From assembly GCF_900230185.1 (NCBI RefSeq), contig NZ_OCSR01000001.1, forward strand, positions 3,906,001 to 3,970,000: 64,000 nt of DNA. The letters run 5' to 3'. Source of the DNA: Burkholderia sp. OK233. GTDB taxonomy: Bacteria > Pseudomonadota > Gammaproteobacteria > Burkholderiales > Burkholderiaceae. The notes beneath the pieces were generated by a model. The model ran no database searches and was not told the origin of the DNA. It saw nothing but the letters and a program-made list of their open reading frames with translations. A program made the position numbers and the translations under genes. Shown piece by piece: positions 54,436 to 63,602 of the stretch (its first letter is position 1; each line of letters opens with the position of its first letter).

Positions 54436-54911
54436 CGGGCAGCAGCGCGGTGGCCGCCGTAACGTTTGGCGACGCAGCGGCATTGCGCGCGCTGATTGGC
54501 GCTGAACCGCTCGTTAGCGGCTGGCTGACGGTCGATCAGGCAAGCGTCGATCGTTTCGCTGAGGCCACCGGCGATCATCAGTGGATTCACGTGGACCCCG
54601 AGCGGGCGAGGCGTGAGTCGCCGTTTGGTGGTCCGGTCGCGCATGGGTTCATGACACTGTCGTTGATTCCGGTGCTGCTCGGCAAGACAGTGGCGCTTAA
54701 GCAGCGTATGGGCGTCAACTACGGATTGAATCGTGTGCGGTTCACGTCGCCGGTGCTGGTCGGCTCACAGTTGCGTGCGCGGTTTGCGGTGGAATCCGTC
54801 ACCGACGTCGACAACGCAGGTGTGCAGGTTGAGTGGAATGTGACGCTGGAGCGGCAGGGAAGTGAGCGGCCGGTCTGTGTCGCAGAGTTCATCACGCGGC
54901 ACTATTTCTAA
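54432..54911 (+). CDS. MaoC family hydratase (second of a pair)
   Basis: A 159-residue hot-dog hydratase. The motif RFAEATGDHQWIHVDPERA contains the catalytic Asp/His, and PVAHGFMTLSLIPVLL follows, typical of R-specific enoyl-CoA hydratases (NodN-like). ATG 54432 overlaps the stop of the first MaoC gene. The two proteins differ, which suggests two substrates or a heteromeric hydratase. A bidirectional terminator follows. Confidence 0.9.
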   Translation: MTGSSAVAAVTFGDAAALRALIGAEPLVSGWLTVDQASVDRFAEATGDHQWIHVDPERARRESPFGGPVAHGFMTLSLIPVLLGKTVALKQRMGVNYGLNRVRFTSPVLVGSQLRARFAVESVTDVDNAGVQVEWNVTLERQGSERPVCVAEFITRHYF

Positions 54912-54938
54912 CCGTTCATAGCCAGCCGACCGGTTGGC

Positions 54939-54980
54939 AAAAAAGCGCGAGTGGCAGTGATGCCGTCTCGCGCTTTTTTA
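54939..54980. terminator. Bidirectional terminator between MaoC and GST genes
   Basis: AAAAAAGCGCGAG and CTCGCGCTTTTTT are exact partners. It ends the plus-strand dehydrogenase operon and the minus-strand GST gene. Confidence 0.85.
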
Positions 54981-55059
54981 TGTCGATGCCTCAACAGATG
55001 GCAATGCCGTGGTCGTTGTCAATGCGAAAGAGTGCCGATGCAAAGTGACGACGGCATGC

Positions 55060-55761
55060 CTACCGCTTCGCGTACTGCGTCGCACCGAACAGCATCTCTT
55101 TAGCCTTGTCGTCCATGAGCGGCTTGCGGGCCGACGCTAGCACGTCAACACCGCGTACCACCGCCGGACGCGCGGCAATTTCTTCGTGCCACCGCTTCAC
55201 ATGCGGAAAGGTATCCAGTTCGATGCCCTGGTTTTGCCACGAGCGCGTCCACGGAAATGCGGCAATGTCAGCGATCGTGTAGTCGTTGCCGGCTAGATAC
55301 CGCGTCTTGCCGAGCTGCGTTTCCATCACGCCATAAAGGCGCCGCGTTTCGTTCGTGTAGCGATTGATCGCGTATTCGATTGGCTCCGGTGCGTAGATAC
55401 GGAAATGATGCGTTTGCCCGAGCATCGGACCGAGGCCGCCCATCTGGAACATCAGCCACTGCAGAGTGGCATAGCGTGCGGCCGGATCAGTCGGCAGGAA
55501 CTTGCCGGTTTTCTCCGCCAGATAAATCAGAATCGCGCCTGATTCGAATAGTGCGATCGGCTTGCCGTCGGCGTCTTTAGGACCTTCGGAATCGACGATC
55601 GCCGGAATCTTGTTGTTCGGGCTAATCGCGAGGAACTCGGGTTTGAACTGGTCGCCTGCGCCGATATCGACGCCGTGCGCCGTGTACGCGAGGCCCGTTT
55701 CCTCGAGCATGATGTGAACCTTATGGCCGTTCGGGGTTGCCCAGCTATAGACGTCGATCAT
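55060..55761 (-). CDS. Glutathione S-transferase, YfcG/YghU-like
   Basis: A 233-residue GST. The N-terminal MIDVYSWATPNGHKVHIM holds Thr-Pro-Asn at residues 9-11, as in the Nu class (YfcG, YghU), whose members reduce disulfides with glutathione. The thioredoxin half includes NNKIPAIVDSEGP and FESGAILIYLAEKTGKFLP; the C-terminal helical half has YTIADIAAFPW. ATG 55761 gives the normal length. It stands alone between two acyl-CoA operons. Confidence 0.92.
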   Translation of the reverse strand: MIDVYSWATPNGHKVHIMLEETGLAYTAHGVDIGAGDQFKPEFLAISPNNKIPAIVDSEGPKDADGKPIALFESGAILIYLAEKTGKFLPTDPAARYATLQWLMFQMGGLGPMLGQTHHFRIYAPEPIEYAINRYTNETRRLYGVMETQLGKTRYLAGNDYTIADIAAFPWTRSWQNQGIELDTFPHVKRWHEEIAARPAVVRGVDVLASARKPLMDDKAKEMLFGATQYAKR

Positions 55762-55890
55762 CCTGGCTCCTTCGTTTCGTGAAAGTGGCGCCACAAAAGG
55801 GCGCCGCTGTTGACGAAAATTAGAGCATAGATCGGCCAATGCTGCTGGCCGTGAACCCGCGCGCCGTCGGCTACCGCCCCGCCCCCGACC

Positions 55891-57150
55891 TCAAACCCGC
55901 GTAATCGGCGTTTCCACTCGGGCCGCAGCACCCGCATCCATATAACGCGCCAGTTCGAGCTTTGCGATCGCGTTGCGGTGCACTTCGTCGGGGCCATCGG
56001 CGAAGCGCAACGTCCGCGCGTTGGCGTACGCATACGCCAACGGGAAATCGTCGCTGACGCCGCCGCCGCCGTGCGCCTGGATCGCCCAGTCGATCACCTG
56101 GCATGCCATATTCGGCGCGACCACCTTGATCATGGCGATCTCGCCGCGCGCGCCCTTGTTGCCGACCGTGTCCATCATGTACGCGGTCTTCAGCGTCAGC
56201 AGGCGTGCCTGTTCGATCATGCAGCGCGCTTCGGCCATGCGTTCCTGCGTAACACCCTGCGCGGAAACCGGCTTGCCGAAAGCGACGCGTTGCATGGAGC
56301 GTTTGGCCATGAGTTCGAGCGCGCGCTCGGCGAGACCGATCAAGCGCATGCAGTGGTGGATGCGTCCCGGTCCGAGGCGCCCTTGGGCGATTTCGAAGCC
56401 GCGCCCTTCGCCGAGCAGCATGTTGGTAGCCGGCACGCGCACGTTTTCGAGCGTGATTTCCATGTGGCCGTGCGGCGCGTCGTCGTAGCCGAATACGGTG
56501 AGCGGGCGGTGCACGGTGATGCCGGTCGCATCGGCGGGAACCAGAATCATCGACTGCTGCGCATGACGTGGCGCCTCAGGATCAGTCTTGCCCATCACGA
56601 TGTAGACCTTGCAGCGTGGGTCTCCCGCACCGGACGACCACCACTTGTGGCCGTTGATCAAGTAGGTGTCGCCATCGCGCACGATGCTCGTCTGGATATT
56701 GGTCGCGTCCGACGACGCTACCTCCGGTTCGGTCATCAGAAACGCCGAGCGGATGTGCCCTTGCAGCAGCGGTTCGAGCCATTCGCGTTTGTTGTCGTCG
56801 CTGCCGTAGCGTTCAATCGTTTCCATGTTGCCGGTGTCGGGCGCATTGCAGTTGAACACTTCCGGCGCCCAGGGCACACGGCCCATGATCTCGCAGAGCG
56901 GCGCATATTCAAGATTCGTCAGGCCGGCGCCGCGTACCGATTCAGGCAGGAACAGGTTCCATAAACCCGCGTCGCGCGCTTTCTGTTTCAGTTGTTCGAC
57001 CAGTTCGGTCGGCAGCCACGCGTTGCCGTTCTGGCGATTGCGCGCGATCTCGGCATAGAACGCCTGCTCGTTCGGATAGATGTGCTCGTCGAAGAAGGCG
57101 AGCAGTTTCTCGCGCAGCGCCTGCACCTTCGGGGTGTAATCGAAATTCAT
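55891..57150 (-). CDS. Acyl-CoA dehydrogenase, ACAD10/11-like
   Basis: A 419-residue flavoenzyme opening MNFDYTPKVQALREKLLAFFD. Marks: TEPEVASSDATNIQTSIVRDGD (substrate/FAD site with Asp where many have Gly), NGHKWWSSGAGDPRCKVYIVMG, and QAHGGGGVSDDFPLA near the end. The WWSSGAGDPRC segment is found in the dehydrogenase part of ACAD10/ACAD11 and in LvaC-like proteins, as I recall it. The phosphotransferase gene is just upstream on the same strand (62-base gap), the same pairing as in ACAD11. Confidence 0.9.
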   Translation of the reverse strand: MNFDYTPKVQALREKLLAFFDEHIYPNEQAFYAEIARNRQNGNAWLPTELVEQLKQKARDAGLWNLFLPESVRGAGLTNLEYAPLCEIMGRVPWAPEVFNCNAPDTGNMETIERYGSDDNKREWLEPLLQGHIRSAFLMTEPEVASSDATNIQTSIVRDGDTYLINGHKWWSSGAGDPRCKVYIVMGKTDPEAPRHAQQSMILVPADATGITVHRPLTVFGYDDAPHGHMEITLENVRVPATNMLLGEGRGFEIAQGRLGPGRIHHCMRLIGLAERALELMAKRSMQRVAFGKPVSAQGVTQERMAEARCMIEQARLLTLKTAYMMDTVGNKGARGEIAMIKVVAPNMACQVIDWAIQAHGGGGVSDDFPLAYAYANARTLRFADGPDEVHRNAIAKLELARYMDAGAAARVETPITRV

Positions 57151-57212
57151 ATATGACCTCGCGGATGACGAATGACGTTTGTTCAGGAGCGCAACCTGGT
57201 GCACCGATTTGC

Positions 57213-58319
57213 TTAACGTACCTTCTGTGCGTAGCGCCAGGCGAGTTCGGCCATCGGCTTCGCACGACGGCCGGCATCGAGCGCCTGAGCGCTGGCCGCG
57301 GTGCCGTCGACCACGCGCTTCATGATCCCTTGCAGGATCGCGGCGATGCGAAACATGTTGTACGCGAGATAGAAATTCCAGTCGCCGTGGATCTCGAAGC
57401 CGGTGCGCTTGCAATAGCGTTCGACGTAATGCGCCTCGTCGGGAATGCCGAGGGCCGCCCAGTCCAGACCCGCAATGCCGCGGAATTGGGCGGGATCGAC
57501 GTGCCATGCCATGCAGTGATAGGCGAAGTCGGCGAGCGGGTCGCCGAGTGTCGAAAGTTCCCAGTCGAGTACGGCAAGTACGTGCGGCTCGGTGGGATGG
57601 AAGATCAGGTTGTCGAGCCGGTAGTCGCCATGCACGACCGAGGCGCGCTCGCTCGTTTCCGCCGGCATATGCTGCGGCAGCCATTCGATCAGACGCTGCA
57701 TCGCGTCAATCGGTTCGGTTTCGGAAGCGACGTACTGTTTGCTCCAACGGCCGATCTGGCGTGCGAAGTAATTGCCCGGTTTGCCGTAGTCGGCAAGACC
57801 GATTGCCGTGACATCGACGCTATGCAGCGCTGCGATCACACGATTCATTTCGTCGTAAATCGCCGCGCGCTCCGCAGGCGTCATGCCGGGTAGAGACTGG
57901 TCCCACAGCACGCGGCCTTCGACGAACTCCATCACGTAGAATGCCCGGCCGATCACACTTTCGTCTTCGCACAAGGCGAGCATGTGCGCGACCGGCACGT
58001 CGGTGTTGGCGAGCGCATGCATCACGCGGTATTCGCGTTCGACGGCGTGCGCCGAGGGCAGTAACTTCGCGGCCGGCCCGGGCTTGGCGCGCATCACGTA
58101 CGAGCGTGACGGCGTGACGAGTTTGAAAGTGGGATTAGACTGGCCGCCGGCGAATTGCTCCAACGTGAGCGGTCCGGCAAATCCGTCGACGTGCTGGGTT
58201 AGCCACGCGGCGAGCGCGTCGCTGTCGAAGCGTTGCCGCTCGTTGACCGGACGCGTGCCCTCGAAGGCTGAGTAATCCGGTTTCTGCTCTGGTTCGCCGG
58301 TCTGTGTGGCTTGCACCAT
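57213..58319 (-). CDS. APH-type phosphotransferase, ACAD10/11-LvaA-like
   Basis: A 368-residue kinase-like protein. The Brenner motif HGDYRLDN is at residues 230-237 (catalytic Asp232, Asn237) and LDWE at 251-254 (metal Asp252); the N-terminal lobe has FAGGQSNPTFKLVT and YVMRAKPG with the ATP Lys. Such proteins phosphorylate hydroxyacyl-CoAs in LvaA and ACAD11 rather than antibiotics. It is followed by an ACAD and preceded by a histidine phosphatase, which supports a hydroxy-acyl-CoA role. Confidence 0.9.
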   Translation of the reverse strand: MVQATQTGEPEQKPDYSAFEGTRPVNERQRFDSDALAAWLTQHVDGFAGPLTLEQFAGGQSNPTFKLVTPSRSYVMRAKPGPAAKLLPSAHAVEREYRVMHALANTDVPVAHMLALCEDESVIGRAFYVMEFVEGRVLWDQSLPGMTPAERAAIYDEMNRVIAALHSVDVTAIGLADYGKPGNYFARQIGRWSKQYVASETEPIDAMQRLIEWLPQHMPAETSERASVVHGDYRLDNLIFHPTEPHVLAVLDWELSTLGDPLADFAYHCMAWHVDPAQFRGIAGLDWAALGIPDEAHYVERYCKRTGFEIHGDWNFYLAYNMFRIAAILQGIMKRVVDGTAASAQALDAGRRAKPMAELAWRYAQKVR

Positions 58320-58339
58320 GTGTCTCCTCCAGTTTGGGT

Positions 58340-59056
58340 TCAGCTACGCTTGTATTGAATGAATTGTGCGTAGAGCATTTCCATCGTGGTGTTGCGAACG
58401 TCGCGATGCAGCGGCGACGGCGGTGAATAGTTGATCGCGCGCAGCACCCAGTCGCGTGACTCGGCGCCGACGTCGAGCGCGTTGATGCAGCCGGTGGCTT
58501 GCGCCAGATGGCCGAAGAAAGTGCGCCCTCCGGCGGTGAGCGCGTGCGACAGAATCGCGCGATTCACGCCGCCGTGCAGCACTAGCAGCACGGTGTCCCA
58601 CGACGTGTCCTCGCGCAACGCCGCCACCGCGGGCAACACGCGGTCGAACAACGTGCTGATGGTTTCGCCGTCGAGAAAGCGCGTGCTTTCCGGCACGATG
58701 CCATCGAACACGCCGAGAAATGCTGCTTCGATATCCTGCGGCGGAATGTTGCTGAGTTTGCCGCCGCGAATTTCCTGCCATGCCGGCTCGATGTCGAGCT
58801 CGATCTGCTGACCGGTCTCGGCCAATACGCGTTGCGCGGTTTCGACCGTGCGCGGCAAGCCGCTCACGATCACCCGATCGAACCGGACCTGCTGCTCGGC
58901 GAATACGCGGCCTGCCGCGCTTGCCTGTTCGCGGCCGTTCGCATTCAACGGCACCGTTTCCGGATCGATCGCGCGGCCGCTGTCGTCGAAGTAGGTTACG
59001 TCACCGTGACGCATGAGGAAGATGCGGCGGCGTTTGGGGAGTTGATATTCAGGCAT
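58340..59056 (-). CDS. Histidine phosphatase family protein
   Basis: A 238-residue phosphohistidine-type phosphatase. MRHGDVTYF holds the catalytic RHG (residues 16-18); the second His is in LVLHGGVNRAI. Members act on sugar phosphates, phosphoproteins or small phosphate esters. The start is ATG 59056; a GTG at 59071 is an option. Position between the phosphotransferase and the enoyl-CoA hydratase suggests that it removes phosphate from an intermediate; this is inference. Confidence 0.85.
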   Translation of the reverse strand: MPEYQLPKRRRIFLMRHGDVTYFDDSGRAIDPETVPLNANGREQASAAGRVFAEQQVRFDRVIVSGLPRTVETAQRVLAETGQQIELDIEPAWQEIRGGKLSNIPPQDIEAAFLGVFDGIVPESTRFLDGETISTLFDRVLPAVAALREDTSWDTVLLVLHGGVNRAILSHALTAGGRTFFGHLAQATGCINALDVGAESRDWVLRAINYSPPSPLHRDVRNTTMEMLYAQFIQYKRS

Positions 59057-59077
59057 CGTCGCTTGGTTCACTGATGT

Positions 59078-59866
59078 TCACTTGTAGACCGGAGCGCGTT
59101 TTTCGAGGAACGCGGAAATCCCTTCGAGACCGTCGCGGTGGTGCAGTGAGGCGACGAAGCTGTCGCGTTCGGCAACCAGATGTTCAGCGAGCGGCTGTGT
59201 GCCGGCCGCACCGATGAGCCCCTTGATGCGCGCGACCGAATTCGGCGAAATCTTGCTGAGCTCGTCGGCCCAGGCGACAGCCGTGTCGCGCACGGTGCCG
59301 GCCTTCGCCAGTTTGTTGACGACACCGAGATCGTGCAGGCGTGTAGCGCCGATCGGTTTGCCTTCGATCAGCACTTCGGTCGCCAGCTGCCGCGGCAAGG
59401 CTTGCGCGAGAAACCAGGAACCGCCGCCATCGGGTGTGAGACCAACGCGGGCATACGACATCACGAACTTGGCGTCTTCCGCCGCGACGATCAGATCGCA
59501 CGCGAGCGCGAGCGAAAACCCCGCGCCGGCGGCGGCGCCATCAACGGCGGCGATCACCGGCTTGGACGACAGACGCAGCGCCGAAATCCATTCGCCGAGC
59601 AGATCGATGCTCTCCGCCTGCACCGACGGGTCTTTCGCACGGTTTTCCAGTAAGCGGTTCAGATTGCCGCCGGAACAAAAGAAATTGTCCGCGCCGGTAA
59701 TCACGACGGCGCGGATCGACGGATCGCGCTCCACCGATTCGAGCGCTTCGATGCCCGCGGCATACATGTCCGGATGCAGCGCATTGCGTGCGCCGGGATT
59801 CGACAGCGTGAGGACCAGCGTCGATTCGCTTTCGGTCGGGCGTGAGGTCAGCAGTTCGGCGCTCAT
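59078..59866 (-). CDS. Enoyl-CoA hydratase/isomerase
   Basis: A 262-residue crotonase. The oxyanion-hole segments are seen: NALHPDMY with ADNFFCSGGNL, and IAAVDGAAAGAGFSLALACDLIVAAEDAKF. The Asp/Glu positions of the second active-site helix read YARVGLTPDGGGSWFL. It hydrates or isomerises enoyl-CoA. The next gene (3-hydroxyacyl-CoA dehydrogenase) overlaps it by 4 bases at the start, so the two act in sequence. Confidence 0.92.
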   Translation of the reverse strand: MSAELLTSRPTESESTLVLTLSNPGARNALHPDMYAAGIEALESVERDPSIRAVVITGADNFFCSGGNLNRLLENRAKDPSVQAESIDLLGEWISALRLSSKPVIAAVDGAAAGAGFSLALACDLIVAAEDAKFVMSYARVGLTPDGGGSWFLAQALPRQLATEVLIEGKPIGATRLHDLGVVNKLAKAGTVRDTAVAWADELSKISPNSVARIKGLIGAAGTQPLAEHLVAERDSFVASLHHRDGLEGISAFLEKRAPVYK

Positions 59867-61419
59867 TGTTGGGTCTCCGTTTGAGTGTCGGCAGCGTCGC
59901 GTTGTGTCAGCGACAAGCCAAGTTGTGCGCGCCGTGCAAGCCAGGGCGACGGACGATAGCGCGGATCGCCGAGCACGCTGAAGATATTGCGCAAGATGGT
60001 GAGGATCGTCTTCGCGCCGAGCGTATCGCCGAGTGCGAGCGGCCCGCGCGGGTAGCCGAGACCGAGCGTCACAGCGAGGTCGACATCGTCCGGCGTCGCG
60101 ATCTGTTTTTGCGCGATATCGCAGCCAATATTAACGATGGTCGCCACAACGCGTTGCGCGACGAAGCCGGTCGAGTCGCGGATCACGGTGACGGGAACAC
60201 CATCCGCGGCAAACAGTGCGTGCGCGGTCTCGCGTGCGGCGCGGCTGGTGGCGGGTGTCGTCATCAGCGTGCGGCGCTTCGCGGCGGCCAGCGGGAATAG
60301 GGCATCGATAGCGACAACGCGAGTGGCATCGAGTGCTTCGTCGACGGCGGCGGTAGTTGCGTCATGACCGAACGGTGTCACGACGATCAGCGAGTCCGCT
60401 GCGGGCGTGGCGCCTTCGTCGAGCTTTACGCCTGCCTTGGCGATGAGTTGCACGACGGTTTCATGCGCCTCCGGATAGCGCTTGCTGACCCAGACGCTGT
60501 GTGGCAGTTCGGTCGGCGCGGGCGCTTCGGTGGGCACTTGCTGCTTACCGTCTTCATAGCGGTAGAAGCCTTCGCCCGTTTTGCGGCCGATCAGTCCGCC
60601 CGCGAGCCGCGTGCCTGTGATGGGCGAGGGCGTGAAGCGCGGTTCTTCATAGAACTGGTGATAGATCGATTCCATCACCGGATGCGATACGTCGAGCGCG
60701 GTCAGATCGAGCAGTTCGAACGGCCCGAGGCGAAAGCCTGCCTGTTCGCGCATGATGCGGTCGATGTCGGCGAAGCTCGCAACGCCTTCGCCGGCTACGC
60801 GCAGGCCCTCGGTATTCATGCCGCGGCCGGCATGATTGACGATGAAGCCGGGCATGTCTTTCGCACGCACCGGCGTGTGTCCCATGCGGCGCGCGAGATC
60901 CATCAGTGAGTCGCCGACGGCGGGATCGCTGCGCAGGCCGTCGATCACTTCGACGACCTTCATCAACGGAACCGGATTGAAGAAGTGATAACCGGCTACG
61001 CGTGACGGGCTCGTGCAGCCGGCCGCAATTGCCGTGATCGACAATGACGATGTGTTCGACGCCAGCACGCATCGCCCGCTCACCACCGTTTCGAGTTCGC
61101 GAAAGAGCGCTTGCTTCACATCGAGCTTTTCAACGATCGCCTCGACGACCAGATCGCAATCGGCCAGATCGCCGACGACCTGCGCGCCGCTCACGTTCGC
61201 CAGTGCGGCGAGCGAGCGGGCCTGGTCGAGCTTGCCTTTGGCAGTCAATTTGGCGAAAGTCTCGGCAAGGTAGTCGCGCGCGGCGCCGATCGCGGCAGGG
61301 TTCGTGTCGTACAGACGCACGGTGAGACCCGCCAGCGCGGCAATCTGGGCGATGCCACGGCCCATTGCACCGGTTCCGACAATGCCGATAGTCTCGATGC
61401 TGAAATTGCGAGAGGTCAT
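59863..61419 (-). CDS. 3-hydroxyacyl-CoA dehydrogenase, PaaH-like
   Basis: A 518-residue protein with an N-terminal NAD fold (IGIVGTGAMGRGIAQ, G15-x-G17-x2-G20), the 3HCDH domain with SNTSSLSITAIAAG and RVAGYHFFNPVPLMKVVEVI, and a second C-terminal 3HCDH domain, as in PaaH/PaaC and FadN. It oxidises 3-hydroxyacyl-CoA. ATG 61419 has GGAG upstream; ATG 61437 is possible. It is the first gene of the minus-strand operon; a palindrome lies at 61453-61464 just before it. Confidence 0.92.
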   Translation of the reverse strand: MTSRNFSIETIGIVGTGAMGRGIAQIAALAGLTVRLYDTNPAAIGAARDYLAETFAKLTAKGKLDQARSLAALANVSGAQVVGDLADCDLVVEAIVEKLDVKQALFRELETVVSGRCVLASNTSSLSITAIAAGCTSPSRVAGYHFFNPVPLMKVVEVIDGLRSDPAVGDSLMDLARRMGHTPVRAKDMPGFIVNHAGRGMNTEGLRVAGEGVASFADIDRIMREQAGFRLGPFELLDLTALDVSHPVMESIYHQFYEEPRFTPSPITGTRLAGGLIGRKTGEGFYRYEDGKQQVPTEAPAPTELPHSVWVSKRYPEAHETVVQLIAKAGVKLDEGATPAADSLIVVTPFGHDATTAAVDEALDATRVVAIDALFPLAAAKRRTLMTTPATSRAARETAHALFAADGVPVTVIRDSTGFVAQRVVATIVNIGCDIAQKQIATPDDVDLAVTLGLGYPRGPLALGDTLGAKTILTILRNIFSVLGDPRYRPSPWLARRAQLGLSLTQRDAADTQTETQQ

Positions 61420-61452
61420 TGTGATGCTCGACTCCATGGTTATTTTAGAATA

Positions 61453-61464
61453 GCACGATCGTGC
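61453..61464. promoter_or_regulatory. 12-bp palindrome in the divergent promoter region
   Basis: GCACGATCGTGC is a perfect palindrome between the 3-hydroxyacyl-CoA dehydrogenase (minus) and a GST gene (plus). The CGATCG core in such a place is typical of TetR-family operators. It lies 34 bases before the ATG 61419. Confidence 0.4.
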
Positions 61465-61545
61465 AATTTACTGGATGATTGATCGAAGGCCGCCGCGTTG
61501 ATTTTGACGGGCGGTCTCAAACAACCCGAAGAAAGGAGACACCCG

Positions 61546-62193
61546 ATGATCAAGCTGTGCGGTTTCGCGCTCTCGAACTATTACAACAAGGTGAAGTTCG
61601 TGCTCCTCGAACATGGCATTCCGTTCGAGGAAGTGTTGGTGCTGCCGAGCCAGGAAGAGGCGATGCTCGAGCATTCTCCGCTCGGCAAGGTGCCCTATAT
61701 CCAGACCGAACACGGCGATCTGTGTGAGTCGCAAAGCATCGTCGAGTATCTGGCCGCGCGTTTTCCCGACAAGGCGATTTTCTCCGCGGACCCGTGGGAA
61801 GCGGCCAAGGAGCGCGAACTGATCATGTTCGTGGATGTACATCTCGAACTGACCGCGCGCAATCTCTACAAGGAAGCATTCTTTGGTGGCACCGTGACTG
61901 ACGCGACCAAGGGGCGCGTCGAGAAGCTGCTCGCGCATCACATTGCCGGCTTCAAGCGGATCGCGAAGTTCGGGCCGTATCTGCGCGGCGAGCGCTTCAG
62001 TGTCGCCGACGCAGCGGGTTTTGTGAGCTTGCCGCTGGTGGGCATGGCGACGCAGACCATCTACGGCCGCGATTTTCTGCTCGACGCCGGCGTGGACTGG
62101 AAAAGCTACGTGAAGGCGATCAACGCCCGGCCGGCCGCGCAACGCGTGACCGACGATCGTAAGGCGTATATCGCCGCCTCGCGTCCGACTTGA
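61546..62193 (+). CDS. Glutathione S-transferase family protein
   Basis: A 215-residue GST: thioredoxin-like start MIKLCGFALSNYYNKVKFVL, GKVPYIQTEHGDLCESQSIVEYL (the cis-Pro and Glu-Ser glutathione motif) and a helical C-terminal half with FSVADAAGFVSLPL. A strong AAAGGAG site precedes ATG 61546. It is divergent from the acyl-CoA operon. Substrate unknown. Confidence 0.9.
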   Translation: MIKLCGFALSNYYNKVKFVLLEHGIPFEEVLVLPSQEEAMLEHSPLGKVPYIQTEHGDLCESQSIVEYLAARFPDKAIFSADPWEAAKERELIMFVDVHLELTARNLYKEAFFGGTVTDATKGRVEKLLAHHIAGFKRIAKFGPYLRGERFSVADAAGFVSLPLVGMATQTIYGRDFLLDAGVDWKSYVKAINARPAAQRVTDDRKAYIAASRPT

Positions 62194-62302
62194 GGCGTGG
62201 TGGTGTTGCGGTTGAAATAACCCCGGGCGTGCAACCCACGCGTGGGCCGCTGCGCGCGATGGCGAGGAACGTGGGTTCGTTCGCAGCATCGCGCGGGGCG
62301 CC

Positions 62303-63475
62303 CTAGAGCCGCGCCAGCCGGTCGAGCGCGGTGGCGAGGGTGGTCTCCTGCTTGGCAAAGCAGAAGCGCACCACGCCCGATTCATGCGCCTCGTGATAGA
62401 ACGCCGAAACGGGAATTGCCGCGACACCGATTTCACCGGTCAGCCATTGCGCAAATTCGGCTTCGGGCAAATCGCTGATCGCCGAATAGTCGACGCACTG
62501 AAAGTATGTGCCCGTGCAAGGCAACAACTTGAAGCGTGAATTTGCGAGGCCGGCGCGGAAGAAGTCGCGTTTCTTCTGATAAAACGCGGGGAGATCCAGA
62601 TACGGTGCCGGATCCTGCATATATTCTGCGAGGCCGACCTGCATCGGCGTGTTGACCGTAAACACGTTGAACTGGTGCACTTTGCGGAATTCAGCCGTGA
62701 GCGCGGCGGGCGCGGCTACGTAGCCGATCTTCCAGCCAGTGACGTGGTAGGTCTTGCCGAAGCTCGACGCCACGAAACTGCGCTGCGCCAGTTCCGGATA
62801 ACGCGCGACGCTTTCGTGCGGCGCGCCGTCGTACACCATGTGTTCATAGACTTCGTCGGACAGAATCAGCACGTTGGTGCCACGCACGATTTCTTCGAGC
62901 TTGCGCATGTCTTCCGCGCGCCAGACCGTACCGGTCGGATTGTGCGGGGTATTGATCAGCAGGAGCCGCGTTTTCGGCGTGATCGCGGCGGCGAGCTTGT
63001 CGAACGGAATCGCGTAGTCGGGCGCGTCGAGCGTGACGAATACCGGCGTGCCGCCGGCCAGCTCGATCGACGGCAGGTAACTGTCGTAGGTCGGCTCGAC
63101 CACGATCACTTCGTCGCCCGGGTGCACGGTGCAGAGAATCGCGGTCAGTAGCGCCTGCGTGGCGCCTGCCGTGACGGTGATCTCGCTGGTGGCGTCGTAG
63201 CGGCGGCCGTACAGGTTGGCGATCTTGTCCGAAATCGCCTGGCGCAGCGGCGCGGCGCCGGCCATCGGCGGGTATTGATTGTGGCCGTCGCGCATGGCGT
63301 TTGCGACAGCGTCGACAATGCGGGGGTCGCAACCGAAGTCAGGAAAGCCCTGGCCGAGGTTCACCGCGCCTTTTTCGGCGGCGAGCGCGCTCATCACAGT
63401 GAAAATCGTCGTGCCGACGTCCGGCAGGCGGGACGGAAACGAGGGACTCATGGGCGTGTCGTGCGGTGCATTCAT
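62303..63475 (-). CDS. PLP-dependent aminotransferase (class I/II, methionine aminotransferase-like)
   Basis: A 390-residue aminotransferase. The PLP lysine is Lys241 in SSFGKTYHVTGWKIGY; Asp207 and Tyr210 (LSDEVYEHMVYD) and NTPHNPTGTVW (Asn179) complete the cofactor site, and LGQGFPDF near residue 40 is typical of the YbdL/KAT subgroup (methionine, glutamine or kynurenine as donors). ATG 63475 (MNAPHDTP) is chosen; ATG 63451 is an alternative. Confidence 0.92.
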   Translation of the reverse strand: MNAPHDTPMSPSFPSRLPDVGTTIFTVMSALAAEKGAVNLGQGFPDFGCDPRIVDAVANAMRDGHNQYPPMAGAAPLRQAISDKIANLYGRRYDATSEITVTAGATQALLTAILCTVHPGDEVIVVEPTYDSYLPSIELAGGTPVFVTLDAPDYAIPFDKLAAAITPKTRLLLINTPHNPTGTVWRAEDMRKLEEIVRGTNVLILSDEVYEHMVYDGAPHESVARYPELAQRSFVASSFGKTYHVTGWKIGYVAAPAALTAEFRKVHQFNVFTVNTPMQVGLAEYMQDPAPYLDLPAFYQKKRDFFRAGLANSRFKLLPCTGTYFQCVDYSAISDLPEAEFAQWLTGEIGVAAIPVSAFYHEAHESGVVRFCFAKQETTLATALDRLARL

Positions 63476-63602
63476 GGCGCTGTCCGGAGCGTGGGCGAGT
63501 GAGTTGGCGAAAGACGTCGTTCGAAAAGGACGAAGCTTGATTGTAGGGAATCGCGGCCCTGCGTGCGCGCAGTCGGCCCGACGTTGGCCATCCGGCCAGG
63601 TG

